From: Streptomyces graminilatus
Lineage (GTDB): Bacteria; Actinomycetota; Actinomycetes; Streptomycetales; Streptomycetaceae
Direction: 5' to 3'
Assembly: GCF_001418565.1 (NCBI RefSeq)
Contig: NZ_LIQQ01000082.1
Span: 1 to 49,826 of the forward strand
Length of the DNA stretch: 49,826 nt
Shown: positions 18,136-27,720 of the stretch, piece after piece
Layout: every line of letters starts with the position of its first letter
How positions within the stretch are numbered: position 1 is the stretch's first letter
The notes under the pieces: model-generated
What the model was told of the DNA's origin: nothing
The model's database searches: none
What the model saw: the letters and a program-made list of their open reading frames with translations, nothing else
Translations under genes and position numbers: made by a program

Positions 18136-18981
18136 ATGGATCGGGAATTCGGGCAGCCGTGCGAGACCGGTCAAGGCGCGGGGGACGCTGCGTCTTCCTG
18201 GCAGCACGGGCGTGGTGTCCTGGAGGGCGCCTTCCAGCTGATGGCGGCGTTGGACCGGGTGGGCCAGGCTCGGCCGACGAGGCTCACGGCACTGAGCGGA
18301 CTGCCCAAGACGACGGCTCTCCGCCTCCTGCGGCAGCTGGCCGATCTGGGCGCCGTGGAACAGCTGGCCGGCACCTACCGGATGGGGCCGCGGGTGTTCC
18401 GGCTCGGGCAGGGGTGGGAGCCGTGCCCCGGGCTGCGGGCCGCGTCCCGCGAGCCGGTCCGGCGTCTGGTCGCGGCCACGGGGGCGACGGTGGGAATCAG
18501 CGTGCTGAGCGAGGGACGGACTCTCATACTGGAGTGGACGGCCGGTCAGGACGCCGTACTCGCCCCGCTGCTGGACGTGGTCTCGTGGCCGTGGTTCACG
18601 GCGGCGGGCAAAGCGCAGGCCGCAGCCGGCCGTCCGGGGCCGCCCGCCGATCCCGCCGACGTCGTGAGCCCCACGTCGTCCCTGAGATCCCTGGGACCGC
18701 TTCCCCCTTCCTGGCCGCACGAGGCGGCGGCCATCCGGGCGTACGGTGCCGCCCTCGACCGTGGGGAGGTGGTCGAAGGGGTCTGCTGGGCGGCCGTGCC
18801 CCTGCTGGGCAAGGGTGGCGGCGCGGTCGGCGCGCTGTGCGCCCTGACCAGGCGGCCCGAGCGCCTGGAGCCTCTCGCGAACATCGCCCAGCGGGCCGGT
18901 GAGGCTGTTACGGCCCGGCTCCGGCATCGGCGGACGAACCTTTCCCTACGTGCCGGTGCAGGCCCGTCGCGGACTGAGTAG
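18136..18981 (+). CDS. IclR-family transcriptional regulator
   Basis: A 281-residue protein. The ATG at 18136 has GGAGGG upstream and is preferred to the in-frame ATG at 18067, which lies upstream of the operator-like repeat. Residues about 25-90 are a winged helix (VLEGAFQLMAALDRVG, LSGLPKTTALRLLRQLADLG). The remainder is the IclR effector domain (VRRLVAATGATVGISVLSEG, later GVCWAAVPLLGKGGGAVGALC). IclR proteins bind small molecules and usually repress or activate a neighbouring gene. It sits 155 bases before the first LAL gene on the same strand and opposite the inhibitor gene. The effector is unknown. Confidence 0.85.
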   Translation: MDREFGQPCETGQGAGDAASSWQHGRGVLEGAFQLMAALDRVGQARPTRLTALSGLPKTTALRLLRQLADLGAVEQLAGTYRMGPRVFRLGQGWEPCPGLRAASREPVRRLVAATGATVGISVLSEGRTLILEWTAGQDAVLAPLLDVVSWPWFTAAGKAQAAAGRPGPPADPADVVSPTSSLRSLGPLPPSWPHEAAAIRAYGAALDRGEVVEGVCWAAVPLLGKGGGAVGALCALTRRPERLEPLANIAQRAGEAVTARLRHRRTNLSLRAGAGPSRTE

Positions 18982-19136
18982 CGAATACTCAGGTGCCGCG
19001 AACGCCCGCCGGGCGAAGATGTCCTCAGGGCAAACGGGCGGACTCCCGGACCGTCGGCGCAAGCCCAAAGGACCGTGGTCCGGGAGCCGGGGCCTCGGCA
19101 GGGGGCTCATCCGTCGAGACGGCTGTGGGGCTCAGC

Positions 19137-21881
19137 ATGACGCGTGCGGGGACGGGGAGCGCGGACGAGGGGCCGTGGCCCCTCGCCGGGCGGCAGAATG
19201 AACTCGATTTCTTCACACGGCTGTTGGCAGGTGCAGGGCCTCGAGGTGTCGTGCTGTGCGGCCCGCAGGGCGTGGGCCGGACGCGGCTGGCCGAGGCCAT
19301 GCTGGCGCAGGCCGTCGAGGCAGGGTTCCGGGCCGGCCGGGCCGTGGCGAGCACGGCGACCTCCCTTGTGACGCTCGGGGCCCTGGCACACCTGCTGCCG
19401 CCCGGGGTGGACCTGTCCGACCCGGTGGCCAGGTTCACCGCGGTGGCCGAGGCTCTCGTCGGCGGGCAGGGTGACCGCTGGGCGGTCCTCGTCGACGACG
19501 CCCACCTGCTCGATCCGGCCTCGGCGATGCTGCTGCGTCAGCTCATCGACGTCCGAGCGGTCCTGCTCATCGCCACCCGGACTGCGGGCGCGGCCGGGAC
19601 GGGGACGTCGGCTACCGACGCGCTGCTGCACGGCGACTCCGTCGTCCGTCTCGACCTGGCACCGCTGTCCGCCGAAGCGGTCGAGGAACTGCTGACCCGT
19701 ACACTGGAACGGCCGCCGGCCAAGCGTGCCTCCTACGCGCTGGCTGCGGCCAGCGGCGGCAACCCGCTGTATCTGCGCGAGCTGACCATCGGCGCGCTCA
19801 GGAGCGGTGCGCTGCGCTCCAACGGTGTGCTCATGGAGCTGATGGAGGACGGGCAGTACCTGGGCACACCCCGGCTGACCGAGCTGATCGAACGGCGGTT
19901 GGCGGCGGCCGGGCCCGCGTCCCGCGCCGCCCTGGAACTGCTGGCTCTGTGCGCGCCGGTGGCGCTGGCCGACCTCGACGACACAGCGCCCCTGGAGGTC
20001 CTGGCCGCGCTGGAGACGGCCGGGCTCATCACGGTCGTGCAGGACGGGCGGCGCACCCGGGTGTCGCTAGCGCATCCCTCGTACGCCCACGTACTGCGGG
20101 CCAACGTGCCCAGCCTGCGCGCCCGTTCGATCCTGCTGCGGCAGACCGAACGGGTTCTGGCCAGAGGCGGCCGACGCGCAGACGACGCGCTGCGCGTGGC
20201 CGGCTGGCAGCTCGCCGCCACCGGTCGCGCTGACACCCCGCTGCTGCACCAGGGGGCGGCGACTGCCCTTCGGGCCTACGACTACTGCCAGGCCCTGCCG
20301 CTACTGGAGGCTGTTCCGCCGGCCGGCCACTCGACACCGACGCGTCTACTACTGGCCCAGACATACTTCATGACCGGGTATCCGCGCCGTGCGGAAGATG
20401 TGCTGGCCGACACCGACCTGCACGCGACGACCGACGAGGAACGGGTCGCCGTCACCATGTTCCGTACGACAAACCTGCTCCACTACGGCGGCCAGCCAGA
20501 GCAAATCCTCGCGCACAACGCATCGGCGCTGTCCCGGATCACCAGCCCCGAGGGCCGCGCGGACCTCCGGATGAACGAAGGCTCGATCCTCATCGCTTCC
20601 GGCCGGCCCCGCGAGGGACTCGACCTGCTGTCCGGTCTCGAACCCGCCGCCGCGAGGCGGCGCGGCCTCGACGTCTGGCTGCACCATGCGTCGTTCCTCC
20701 CGTTCGGCCTGGCCATGGTGGGCCGGACCCTGGAGGCCGTCGGCTGGGCGCGGGACGCACACACGGTGCATCTCAAGGACCCCGCCGTGTCCGTGTCGCA
20801 TCCCAGCGCCCGGCTGCGGGCCGTAGTCATGACGCTCACCGAGGCGGGCCTCCTGACCGAGGCGGCTCGCCTCGGTCAGGAGGGCTTCGCCGACCTCGTC
20901 GCCGCGGGCGTCCTGCACAGCCGGGTGTGGCTAGCCACCCTGCTGGGGCGGACACACTGGCTGGCCGGACGGCCGGGATCCGCCCGCCAGTGGTACGTGG
21001 AGGCGATCACCGCCGCCCGTCGGATGGACCACTTCGGTGCCCGGCGCGTCGCCCTCAGCGGCATGGCGGCGGCCTGCGCGGTCACCGGAGCCTTCTCCAC
21101 CGCCGAGGCCGCGCTGGCCGAACTGGCCGCCGTGCGGACGGAACAGGGCACCGCGCCCGGAATGCTCTCTGCCGGGGAGGAGGAACTCGGCGCCGCCTGG
21201 CTGGCAGCCATGCGCGGGGACCTCGCCCGCGCCCGCGCCCGGCTGCGGGCCGCCGCCCGCACTGCGCAGGCCAGCGGCCACCTCAACAGCGAGGCCCTGC
21301 TGCTCACCGACATCGCCCGGCTGGGCGGCGCCAAGGATGTGGCGGCTCCGCTGGCCGCCCTTGCCGAGCGCTGCGACGGCGAACTCGGGCCCGCGCGTGC
21401 CAAGTTCGCTGCTGCTCTGGCCGCCGACGACCCCCAGAGGCTCCTGGGGGCCGCCGACCGGCTCGACGCCGTGGGCGCTCTTCTCCTCTCCGCGGAGGCA
21501 GTCACCGCCGCCTCCGCCGCGCTGCGCCAACGAGGCATGCACCGCCAGGCCGCGGCTGCCGCGGCCCGCGCCGAGACGACACGCGTCCACTGCCAGTCCG
21601 CCGCCACCCCCGTGCTCGCCACTGCCCTGGGCACCCGCTCCCTCACCGCACGCGAACGTGAGGTCGCTCTCCTGGCGGCGGCCGGCACGACCAGCAAGGG
21701 CATCGCCTCCTCCCTCACCCTGTCCGTCCGTACGGTCGACAACCATCTCCAGCGCGTCTACACCAAGCTGGGTGTGACCAACCGCCGCGGCCTCGCGGCC
21801 TTCCTCGACTCCCGGTCCGGGCCTCGTTCCGCGCCGAGCCTCACCGAGGAGCCCGTCCGCCATCCGGAAGGTGGCCTGTGA
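19137..21881 (+). CDS. LAL-family (large LuxR-type) regulator 1
   Basis: A 914-residue protein. The ATG at 19137 is chosen; a GTG at 18993 would add 48 Arg/Gly-rich residues of poor character. The N-terminal AAA-type ATPase has a P-loop GPQGVGRT (residues 42-49), in which Arg48 replaces the usual Lys, and a Walker B VLVDDAHLLD. A long TPR-like helical middle follows (about 330-820). The C-terminus is a LuxR helix-turn-helix (SLTAREREVALLAAAG, SVRTVDNHLQRVYTKLGV). LAL proteins often activate antibiotic clusters. It is preceded by the IclR gene. The other two LALs and the biosynthetic cluster lie downstream. Confidence 0.88.
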   Translation: MTRAGTGSADEGPWPLAGRQNELDFFTRLLAGAGPRGVVLCGPQGVGRTRLAEAMLAQAVEAGFRAGRAVASTATSLVTLGALAHLLPPGVDLSDPVARFTAVAEALVGGQGDRWAVLVDDAHLLDPASAMLLRQLIDVRAVLLIATRTAGAAGTGTSATDALLHGDSVVRLDLAPLSAEAVEELLTRTLERPPAKRASYALAAASGGNPLYLRELTIGALRSGALRSNGVLMELMEDGQYLGTPRLTELIERRLAAAGPASRAALELLALCAPVALADLDDTAPLEVLAALETAGLITVVQDGRRTRVSLAHPSYAHVLRANVPSLRARSILLRQTERVLARGGRRADDALRVAGWQLAATGRADTPLLHQGAATALRAYDYCQALPLLEAVPPAGHSTPTRLLLAQTYFMTGYPRRAEDVLADTDLHATTDEERVAVTMFRTTNLLHYGGQPEQILAHNASALSRITSPEGRADLRMNEGSILIASGRPREGLDLLSGLEPAAARRRGLDVWLHHASFLPFGLAMVGRTLEAVGWARDAHTVHLKDPAVSVSHPSARLRAVVMTLTEAGLLTEAARLGQEGFADLVAAGVLHSRVWLATLLGRTHWLAGRPGSARQWYVEAITAARRMDHFGARRVALSGMAAACAVTGAFSTAEAALAELAAVRTEQGTAPGMLSAGEEELGAAWLAAMRGDLARARARLRAAARTAQASGHLNSEALLLTDIARLGGAKDVAAPLAALAERCDGELGPARAKFAAALAADDPQRLLGAADRLDAVGALLLSAEAVTAASAALRQRGMHRQAAAAAARAETTRVHCQSAATPVLATALGTRSLTAREREVALLAAAGTTSKGIASSLTLSVRTVDNHLQRVYTKLGVTNRRGLAAFLDSRSGPRSAPSLTEEPVRHPEGGL

Positions 21882-22086
21882 GTCTGTCCCCCAAGGCGGC
21901 TTCCGTTGTTGGTCTGTTGGTTCTTCGCTGTGTCCTCAGTGCCTTTGGGGGTCTCGTAGAGAAGTAGTCGGCGCGGCCGGTATCCCTTGACCGGGCCTGT
22001 GACGTGCTGCTTTCTCTATCTCGACCGTCGCGATGAGGCGACTCGTAGGGGGACTCGTCGGGCGACCTGGCCCGGAGTGGCGAGTG

Positions 22087-22326
22087 GGCGTCGCCTGCGC
22101 GGCCGGAGTCGTAGGAGAGCCATCCGGCGGCGATCGACAGGGCGCCGGTCGCTGAGCGCAGCTTCGACTCGGTGCGGCTGGTGTAGGTGCCGGACTGGAG
22201 CCACTGGTAGGCGGTGTGCAGCGCCTCGGACGCGGCATGGCGCAGCGGCGCGGAGCCGTGGTCGTGGTCCTTGACGTACAGCGTGGTCACGGCCGCTTTG
22301 ACGGCTCGTACCTCGCTCGCGCCGAT
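22087..22326 (-). pseudogene. TPR-type regulator relic
   Basis: About 80 leftward codons resemble the TPR part of XRE/TPR regulators (AAVTTLYVKDHDHGSAPLR, LRSATGALSIAAGWLSYDSG). Before and after this stretch the same frame turns into Arg/Pro/Ser-rich nonsense, so both ends are lost. No helix-turn-helix part remains. It marks the left edge of a 3 kb patch of decayed material between two LAL genes. Confidence 0.5.
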
Positions 22327-22510
22327 CTTTCCCGACGTCTGCCCGGCGGTGAGCGGGAGGGCCAGGAGCACGCCCGCTCGCGAAGAAGGCACCCTCTGCG
22401 AAGACTTCCTCGAGGAGCGCCGGGCGCGGGGCGGTCGGCACGGCACGGCACGCTGACCTGCCGTGGTCGGGGTCATGGTCGGGGGCTTCCCACCGTGGTC
22501 GGGGCGATGG

Positions 22511-22807
22511 TCAGGGCGTGTCGCCGGAGTAGTAGAAGCGGCAGCTCACACCCGGGCCCGGCGTACGCGCCTCGCCGGGGCGCGGGTCGTACAGCGACCG
22601 CCCGCCGGGGAACTGCCCGAGCTCGGTGGACAGGGCCACCCCGTCGTCGACTTCCACGGTCCGCCATCCGTGGATGTCCAGCAGCAGGCCGTCCAGCGGA
22701 CCGCCGACCAGTTCGGCGTAGGTCCGGTGCGGGAGCGGGCCGGGGTTGGGGTCGTCGTGGTCGTGGCCGTAGACGCGGCCGTTGCGCAGCTGCTCATCGC
22801 CGTTCAT
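22511..22807 (-). CDS. Small hypothetical protein
   Basis: A 98-residue protein starting at ATG 22807; the open frame continues upstream but becomes Pro/Arg-rich. It has GGAAAG about 10 bases before the start. The segment YAELVGGPLDGLLLDIHGW (residues about 29-47) is a recurrent motif in small proteins of Streptomyces plasmids and integrative elements, and the end CRFYYSG is typical too. There is no known activity, signal or membrane segment. It is followed leftward by the regulator relic and preceded by two other small element-type genes on the same strand. Confidence 0.5.
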   Translation of the reverse strand: MNGDEQLRNGRVYGHDHDDPNPGPLPHRTYAELVGGPLDGLLLDIHGWRTVEVDDGVALSTELGQFPGGRSLYDPRPGEARTPGPGVSCRFYYSGDTP

Positions 22808-22905
22808 CCGACCAAGCTTTCCAGCCGCCACCGACATCGCGGGCGTGGAGACGGTGACGGGCCCGGCTTGAGTGGAGGCCGGGCCCGTGACGGTGGGGTG
22901 CGGGG

Positions 22906-23136
22906 CTACTGGGTCTGGATGGCTCCGCGGTCGATGAGGTCCTGGATGTAGGCGGGCCAGTCCCGCTCCAGGCTGGTGGTGATGGCGGCGTGGACGTCGG
23001 CGCGGACCTGGGGGGTGACGTGTTCGACGTCGCCGTTGTGGTAGTGCAGGCGCAGGCCTTCGCGGCTGGCGTCGCACAGGATGGCGTGGGCCTTCTGCAT
23101 GAGCGTCATGTAGAGCTGCGGGACCGGGGCCCCCAC
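22906..23136 (-). CDS. Small hypothetical protein of the plasmid/ICE type
   Basis: A 76-residue protein if it starts at GTG 23136. The protein-like sequence continues upstream to about 23165 (DPAALAVIDEL) without a start codon, so the natural start may be mutated or it may once have been one gene with the zinc-ribbon frame. The core YMTLMQKAHAILCDASREG and the tail DWPAYIQDLIDRGAI have normal amino-acid composition. Function unknown. It lies directly after the zinc-ribbon frame. Confidence 0.45.
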   Translation of the reverse strand: MGAPVPQLYMTLMQKAHAILCDASREGLRLHYHNGDVEHVTPQVRADVHAAITTSLERDWPAYIQDLIDRGAIQTQ

Positions 23137-23167
23137 GAGTTCGTCGATGACGGCCAGCGCGGCCGGG

Positions 23168-23530
23168 TCAGGTGCGCCAGCGCCCGAGCCAGCCGCCGGC
23201 CTTCCGCGCGGACTGCTCGGCTTCCGCCTCCTGGTGGAGGTGCTCGTGCTCCTGACGCTCGCGTTCGTCGGCTTCGGCCTGGCGCCTGGCTGCGACTGCC
23301 CGGTTCTGGCAGTCCTCGCGCAGATGCGGGTGCGACTCGCGCGGCTGGTCCCAGTCCCGTAGGTCGACCGCCGTCCATCGGTCGTCGCTGAACTTGTTCC
23401 CGCAGTCAGCGCACACGGGGCGCCGGGCTTCCCGCTCCGCGGCTTTCCGCGCCTCGCGGCGCTGTTGGTTTTCCCGGGCGGCTTGGTGGCGGCGGGCGAG
23501 GGCGGCGTCCCGGCGGGAGTTGCCGATCGC
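23168..23530 (-). pseudogene. Zinc-ribbon-type small gene, start missing
   Basis: The frame reads RRDAALARRHQAAREN, a charged helix, then CADCGNKFSDDRW and HLREDC, which could form a zinc site (CxxC plus a later Cys), then a coiled coil (ADERERQEHEHLHQEAEAE) and a clean end GGWLGRWRT. No ATG or GTG with a ribosome site precedes it; the only start-like codon is a TTG far upstream inside the opposite-strand gene. I think the start has been lost. It was probably cotranscribed with the next leftward small gene. Confidence 0.45.
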
Positions 23531-23586
23531 GTGTTCGGGGCGTTGTTTGTGCCCGGTGGCGGAGGGCGGTGGCGACGCGGGGTGAG

Positions 23587-23946
23587 ATGGCGACCCAGCC
23601 TCTGCTCGATCGGGTCTTTGGCGTGGTGATGACAAGGCAAGCCGAGATCAGACTGATGGCGTATCTGGAGTCGCAGAGCCGCAGGCTCTCGGAGCACAGC
23701 CTCCCAGCCGAGCTGCCCCCGCTGGACCCGAAGGCCGAGGAAGTGCGGCACTTTCACCAGGAATACCGCAATAGGCTGCTGGCCCAGATCGAGGTGATGC
23801 ATCAGCAGGCGGAACACCGTCGCGACACCCCTCTTCTCGACCTGGTGCCCTTCGCAGCACCCACGGACGAGCCCTACCCGACCCCCCTGCAGCGTTCACT
23901 GGCCGAACTGAAAGAGTTCGCCGCTCAGTTGGCCGACCTGACGTGA
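23587..23946 (+). CDS. Hypothetical helical protein
   Basis: A 119-residue protein, mostly helical and charged (IRLMAYLESQSRRLSEHS, EVRHFHQEYRNRLLAQIEVM). The ATG at 23587 has GGGGTGAG directly upstream; an ATG at 23629 is an alternative. There are no cysteines, signal or membrane helix. It is the only rightward gene in the decayed patch. I do not recognise a family. Codon use looks genuine. Confidence 0.45.
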   Translation: MATQPLLDRVFGVVMTRQAEIRLMAYLESQSRRLSEHSLPAELPPLDPKAEEVRHFHQEYRNRLLAQIEVMHQQAEHRRDTPLLDLVPFAAPTDEPYPTPLQRSLAELKEFAAQLADLT

Positions 23947-24009
23947 AGCCGCCCCGGCAGGACCCATCACCCAACAGGTTGCCCAAGGACGTCACGGAGG
24001 GGCGGGGCT

Positions 24010-24440
24010 AACCGGCCCTGGCAAAGCCTCTGAACGTGCCGTGATTGATCAGGCATACGGCGAGTCCGAGGAAGGAAGGCTTCGTGGATGTCGTCGCGTC
24101 GTTCCCACCGGATGCAAAGGCGGTGGAAGCCGTGCAGTCAGGAGACTGTCCGCTCGACGACCCAACGGAAGGCGCCCAGTCCGATGCCGTGCACCTGCCC
24201 ACGCGGCGATCACCAGGCGGATCTCGCGCTTGCGTAAATAAGGGCGGTACTTGTCGTAGCTGCGATCCGCGAAGAGGTTGTCGGGGCCGCCTGCGCGGCT
24301 GGCCGACGACTCCCGCGACCGCTGGAATCTCGTCCAATAGGGGTAGCAGTTGCGGTGAGCGACGTCGCTGTGCCTCCGCAGGCGCGGAGAGTACCCGCGC
24401 GTCCACCCGCACCAGTTCCGACACGGCGACGCAGCCGACG
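24010..24440 (-). pseudogene. IS5-type transposase fragment with stops and frameshifts
   Basis: Three leftward frames each hold a recognisable piece: LLPLLDEIPAVAGVVGQPRR (24370-24310), then PDNLFADRSYDKYRPYLRKR (about 24290-24230), then GAFRWVVERTVS followed by a TGA at 24138-24140 where relatives have Trp, then LHGFHRLCIRWERRDDIHEAF. At least two frameshifts and one nonsense change are needed to explain this. The pieces come from the C-terminal half of an IS5-type DDE transposase. Confidence 0.65.
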
Positions 24441-24607
24441 ACTGTTCTCTGAGGGCGCCTTTCCTAGGCTGGGCCGACGCCATGGTCGCGGGCGCGGTGC
24501 GTCTCGCTGAGGCGGTCCCGGGTGCGAAAGTGCAGACCTTGGTTCACTCGTCCCTCGGCGAGGGGCGAGAAGCGCAGATCGGACCATTCTCAGCCCGGGG
24601 CGCATTC

Positions 24608-24629
24608 TTGGGGACCAGTTGGGGACCAG
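24608..24629. repeat. Tandem 11-bp repeat TTGGGGACCAG
   Basis: Two exact copies side by side, 16 bases past the stop of the integrase-like relic. It could be part of an old attachment site, or be coincidental. Confidence 0.35.
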
Positions 24630-24644
24630 GGCCCTTGACCGGCG

Positions 24645-24773
24645 TCAGCGCGTCATGACGATCGGGCTCGGCAGGGAGCGTGGGGCGCCGAGGAGGCGGA
24701 TCTCCTCGGCGATGGGAACCTTGCGGGCGCGCTTGCCCTTGGTGCCGTTGTCGGTCAGTCCGCCGGGTGTGGG
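24645..24773 (-). pseudogene. Probable tyrosine integrase fragment
   Basis: About 40 leftward codons ending in TGA contain LTDNGTKGKRARKVPIAEEI, which resembles the strand before the catalytic region of tyrosine recombinases (a charged turn then R-x-VPI). The rest of the integrase, including the His-x-x-Arg and Tyr motifs, is absent. It suggests that an integrative element once sat here. The match is short, so confidence is moderate. Confidence 0.4.
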
Positions 24774-24950
24774 TGTGGGTGTGCCTCGCCGATCCGGGCG
24801 GCGGTGCACGCGGCGCAGAGGACGACGTCTCCCCAGCCGCGGTAGTCGTCGTGGGAGGCGGCCACGAGTGTGTCGGTCGGTCGGACGAGGGTCTCCCAGC
24901 CGGGCAGGGCCGGCCCGCGCGGGTCGAGGAGTTCGTCCTCGGCCCGTCGG
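24755..24950 (-). pseudogene. Small cysteine-containing gene remnant
   Basis: The leftward frame ending at 24755 reads AEDELLDPRGPALPGWETLV and then SHDDYRGWGDVVLCAACTAA, which has normal protein character and a CAAC pair. No start codon exists before it runs into the end of the LAL 2 gene, so the 5' part is missing. It marks a probable recombination junction beside the LAL gene. Confidence 0.3.
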
Positions 24951-24963
24951 ACAGTGACAGGCC

Positions 24964-27720
24964 CTAGGTGAGGGTTCCGCTCAGCCAGGTGGCGGTGAGT
25001 TCTGTCCGGGAGCGGGTGCCGGTGCGCTGGAACAGGCGGGTCAGGCGCTGTTCGACGGTCTTGGGGCTGCAGGCGAGTTCGGCGGCGATCTGCCGGTTGG
25101 TCGCGCCGTCGCTGACCATGCGTACCAGGGTGATGTCGGATTCGGTCAAGGTCTCGTGGCCCAGGCGGATTCTGGGCACGGGGACGTTGTGCCGCTGTGC
25201 GACGCGGGTGATGGCGCTGCGGAACCGGCCGCCGAGGCCAAGACGATGGGCATGGCGCAGGGCCTCGGCAAGCCGGCTCCGGGGGTCGTCCCCGATGTCC
25301 GCCAGGCACATGCTGGAGGTGACGCTCAGGTGGACGTCGCCCCGGCTGCTGATCAGGTGGTGGGCGGTCAGCGCGCTGTCTGTGTCGTGGTGGGCGATGC
25401 CGCGTGCGAGGAGGAGGGCCTCGTGGGTCATGGGCGTGGCGGATTCGGTGTGCAGGGTTTCCAGTTCCTCCAGAGTCTGCCAGACCGTCCTGTGCTGCCG
25501 GTCGTGAAGTGCGGCGAGAAACAGGGTGCGCAGCAGCAGTCGTTCGACGCCTGCGAGTTGGCCGTTCTTGCGGGCCCGCCGCGCGTCGGACCAGGCTTCT
25601 TCGAGTGCTTCTTCCGTTCGGCCGGACTGGTACCGCAGGGCCAGGCGGGCGCGGGCTGCCAGGGGGTGTGTGACGGTGTCGGGGACCAGGTCGAGCCATG
25701 CCTGGGCGTGTGTGATCTTCCCTCGGGTGGCGTGGATCTCCGCGGCCAGTGCCGGTGGTAAGTGCGGGACGCCCGCCGCGGGGTGGGTCCGGCCGCGTAC
25801 TTCGATGCGACGGGCCGCTCGCAGCGCGGTGTCCCAGTTCCCTGCCAGGTAGTCGCGGACCATCCCGTGGTACTGGACGGCGATGCCGTCGGGGTCCGCG
25901 GCATACCGGTCGCCGAGGACGACGGCGCACGCGCCGGCCAGGTCCGCGTAGGCGGCGGCGTCGCGCAGCCGGTCCAGGGCCTGATCGTCGACGGCGTCGG
26001 CGGGCAGGTCACACCGTGCCCGGAGCAGTTCGGCGTGGCTGCCCACCGCGGCGACCAACAGCCGCAGTTCGGCGGGTGAGGGCAGTTGCGTGGGGCGGTG
26101 ACCGGACGCTGTGTCCGGTGTGGTGTGCCTGTCGGACATCGTTGTCCGGGGTGCGAGCGGGCCGATGCCGTACAGGCCGCCAAGTGCCGTGGGCTGCCCG
26201 GCCGCGGCGGGAAGCCGGTCGGTGTGGGGGGAGCGGTGTTCGTGGAGTGCCGCCCACGCCCAAGCGGCGGCGACGTCCTCGGTGTGTCCGGTGTGCGGTG
26301 TGTCCAGGAGGGCGAACAGCGGCTCGCCGAGCGCCAGGAGCCCGGCGTGGTCGCCGTGCAGCAGGTTCAGGCTGCTCGCCTCGTGAAGCACACCCGGGGT
26401 GCGCCGGTCCTGCGGCGTGAGCCGGTGGAGCGCGGCCGCGTAGGCGCGGGCCGAGCGGCGCCAGTTGGTCCTGGCCTCCTCGCGGGCCGCGGCCAGCAGC
26501 AGCGGCACCGCGAGGCCGTCGTCCAGGCGCGGGCCGGCCGCCAAGACACGGTCGGCGAGCCTGGGGTGGCTGCGGCCCACCGCCTCGGCACCGATCTTGT
26601 CGGTCAGCCGCGTGACGTACCGGGCGGAGTTGCCCTGCACGTCACGCTGGATGGGCAGGGTCCGTAAGGTGGCCGCGAATGCCGGGACGGCGAACGACAG
26701 GCGGCCCTGAGGGTCCGCGGTCAGGATCCGGTCCATGATCAGACGGTCCAGAGCGTGCTCAAGGGCTCGGGCGCCGGCCGATGGTGCCATTCTGAACGCG
26801 TCGTCAATGTGTACTTCGGCGTGGTCCAGCACGCGGGCGGTGACGATCGCCGCCTGTGCGGTATCGGAGTCCGCGGGCGTGCGGGGCCAGTCCAAGGGGA
26901 GCAGCGCGGCCGCCCCGGTGGTCAGGCGCAGCTGTTTCTCCGGAAGGGTGAGGCACAGCAGGCCGTCGAGTTCCACCAGGTCCTGCTCGTCCAGCGCGTC
27001 GAGGACCGACAGCACGGCCCGCGGGTTGCCCGCCAGCGTGCCCAGCGCCCGTGACACGGCGTCCGCCAGCGCGGGTTCGGCCGGGCGGCCGAACCGCCTG
27101 GCCATGTGGACGTTCACCAGCGCGGCGATGTCGTCGGGCCGCAGTGGGGGCAGTTCGAGTACCCGGTCGGCGGCGGCCGTCAGCTGGAGGCCGCCGGGGT
27201 CCGCCGCGGGCCGCGTCCGACCGGCCATCACCACGGGTACGCCTCGTGGGCGGAAGACCCGCAGAAGCAGTGTGAGAGTGTCGGCGCCGCGTTGCGGCAT
27301 CCGCTCGATGCCGTCGACGACCAGCGCGAACGGGGTCTGGCGGGACGCCTCCGTCAGCAGCTCGGAGAAAGCGGACAGCGCACTCATCTCGCCCTCCCGC
27401 GCGGCGGCACGCGACAGCGCCCGGCGTTGGGCGGCGCCGGACAGCAGAAGGCCGTCGGGATCCTCTACGACCAGACCGCGGCCCACCTCGACAACGGTTG
27501 CGGCGTCGGTGTCGCCGGTGCCTGCCCAGCCCAGACGCAGCACCGCGGCGCCGTCATCGGCCGCCACCCGCAGCGCCTGCTCCACGACAGCGGTTTTGCC
27601 GATCCCGGCCTGCGCGGTGACCAGCAGAACACTCGCCGGTTCGCCGGTGGCGCGCAGTGCCTCCACCACATCGTGGACGGCGCCGTCCCTGCCGATGACC
27701 GCTTCACGCTGTTGCCGCAC
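24964..27720 (-). CDS. LAL-family regulator 2, with two TTA codons
   Basis: A 918-residue protein. The GTG at 27720 is chosen because GAGGTG precedes it and the sequence then reads REAVIGRDGAV, the usual start of the ATPase domain. The P-loop AGIGKT (Lys42) is canonical and Walker B is FALVVDGIERMP. A TPR-like middle leads to a C-terminal LuxR helix-turn-helix (LTESDITLVRMVSDGATN, SPKTVEQRLTRLFQRTGT). Leu352 (26665-26667) and Leu654 (25759-25761) are encoded by TTA, so translation should depend on the bldA tRNA. It is divergent from LAL 3. Confidence 0.88.
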   Translation of the reverse strand: MRQQREAVIGRDGAVHDVVEALRATGEPASVLLVTAQAGIGKTAVVEQALRVAADDGAAVLRLGWAGTGDTDAATVVEVGRGLVVEDPDGLLLSGAAQRRALSRAAAREGEMSALSAFSELLTEASRQTPFALVVDGIERMPQRGADTLTLLLRVFRPRGVPVVMAGRTRPAADPGGLQLTAAADRVLELPPLRPDDIAALVNVHMARRFGRPAEPALADAVSRALGTLAGNPRAVLSVLDALDEQDLVELDGLLCLTLPEKQLRLTTGAAALLPLDWPRTPADSDTAQAAIVTARVLDHAEVHIDDAFRMAPSAGARALEHALDRLIMDRILTADPQGRLSFAVPAFAATLRTLPIQRDVQGNSARYVTRLTDKIGAEAVGRSHPRLADRVLAAGPRLDDGLAVPLLLAAAREEARTNWRRSARAYAAALHRLTPQDRRTPGVLHEASSLNLLHGDHAGLLALGEPLFALLDTPHTGHTEDVAAAWAWAALHEHRSPHTDRLPAAAGQPTALGGLYGIGPLAPRTTMSDRHTTPDTASGHRPTQLPSPAELRLLVAAVGSHAELLRARCDLPADAVDDQALDRLRDAAAYADLAGACAVVLGDRYAADPDGIAVQYHGMVRDYLAGNWDTALRAARRIEVRGRTHPAAGVPHLPPALAAEIHATRGKITHAQAWLDLVPDTVTHPLAARARLALRYQSGRTEEALEEAWSDARRARKNGQLAGVERLLLRTLFLAALHDRQHRTVWQTLEELETLHTESATPMTHEALLLARGIAHHDTDSALTAHHLISSRGDVHLSVTSSMCLADIGDDPRSRLAEALRHAHRLGLGGRFRSAITRVAQRHNVPVPRIRLGHETLTESDITLVRMVSDGATNRQIAAELACSPKTVEQRLTRLFQRTGTRSRTELTATWLSGTLT

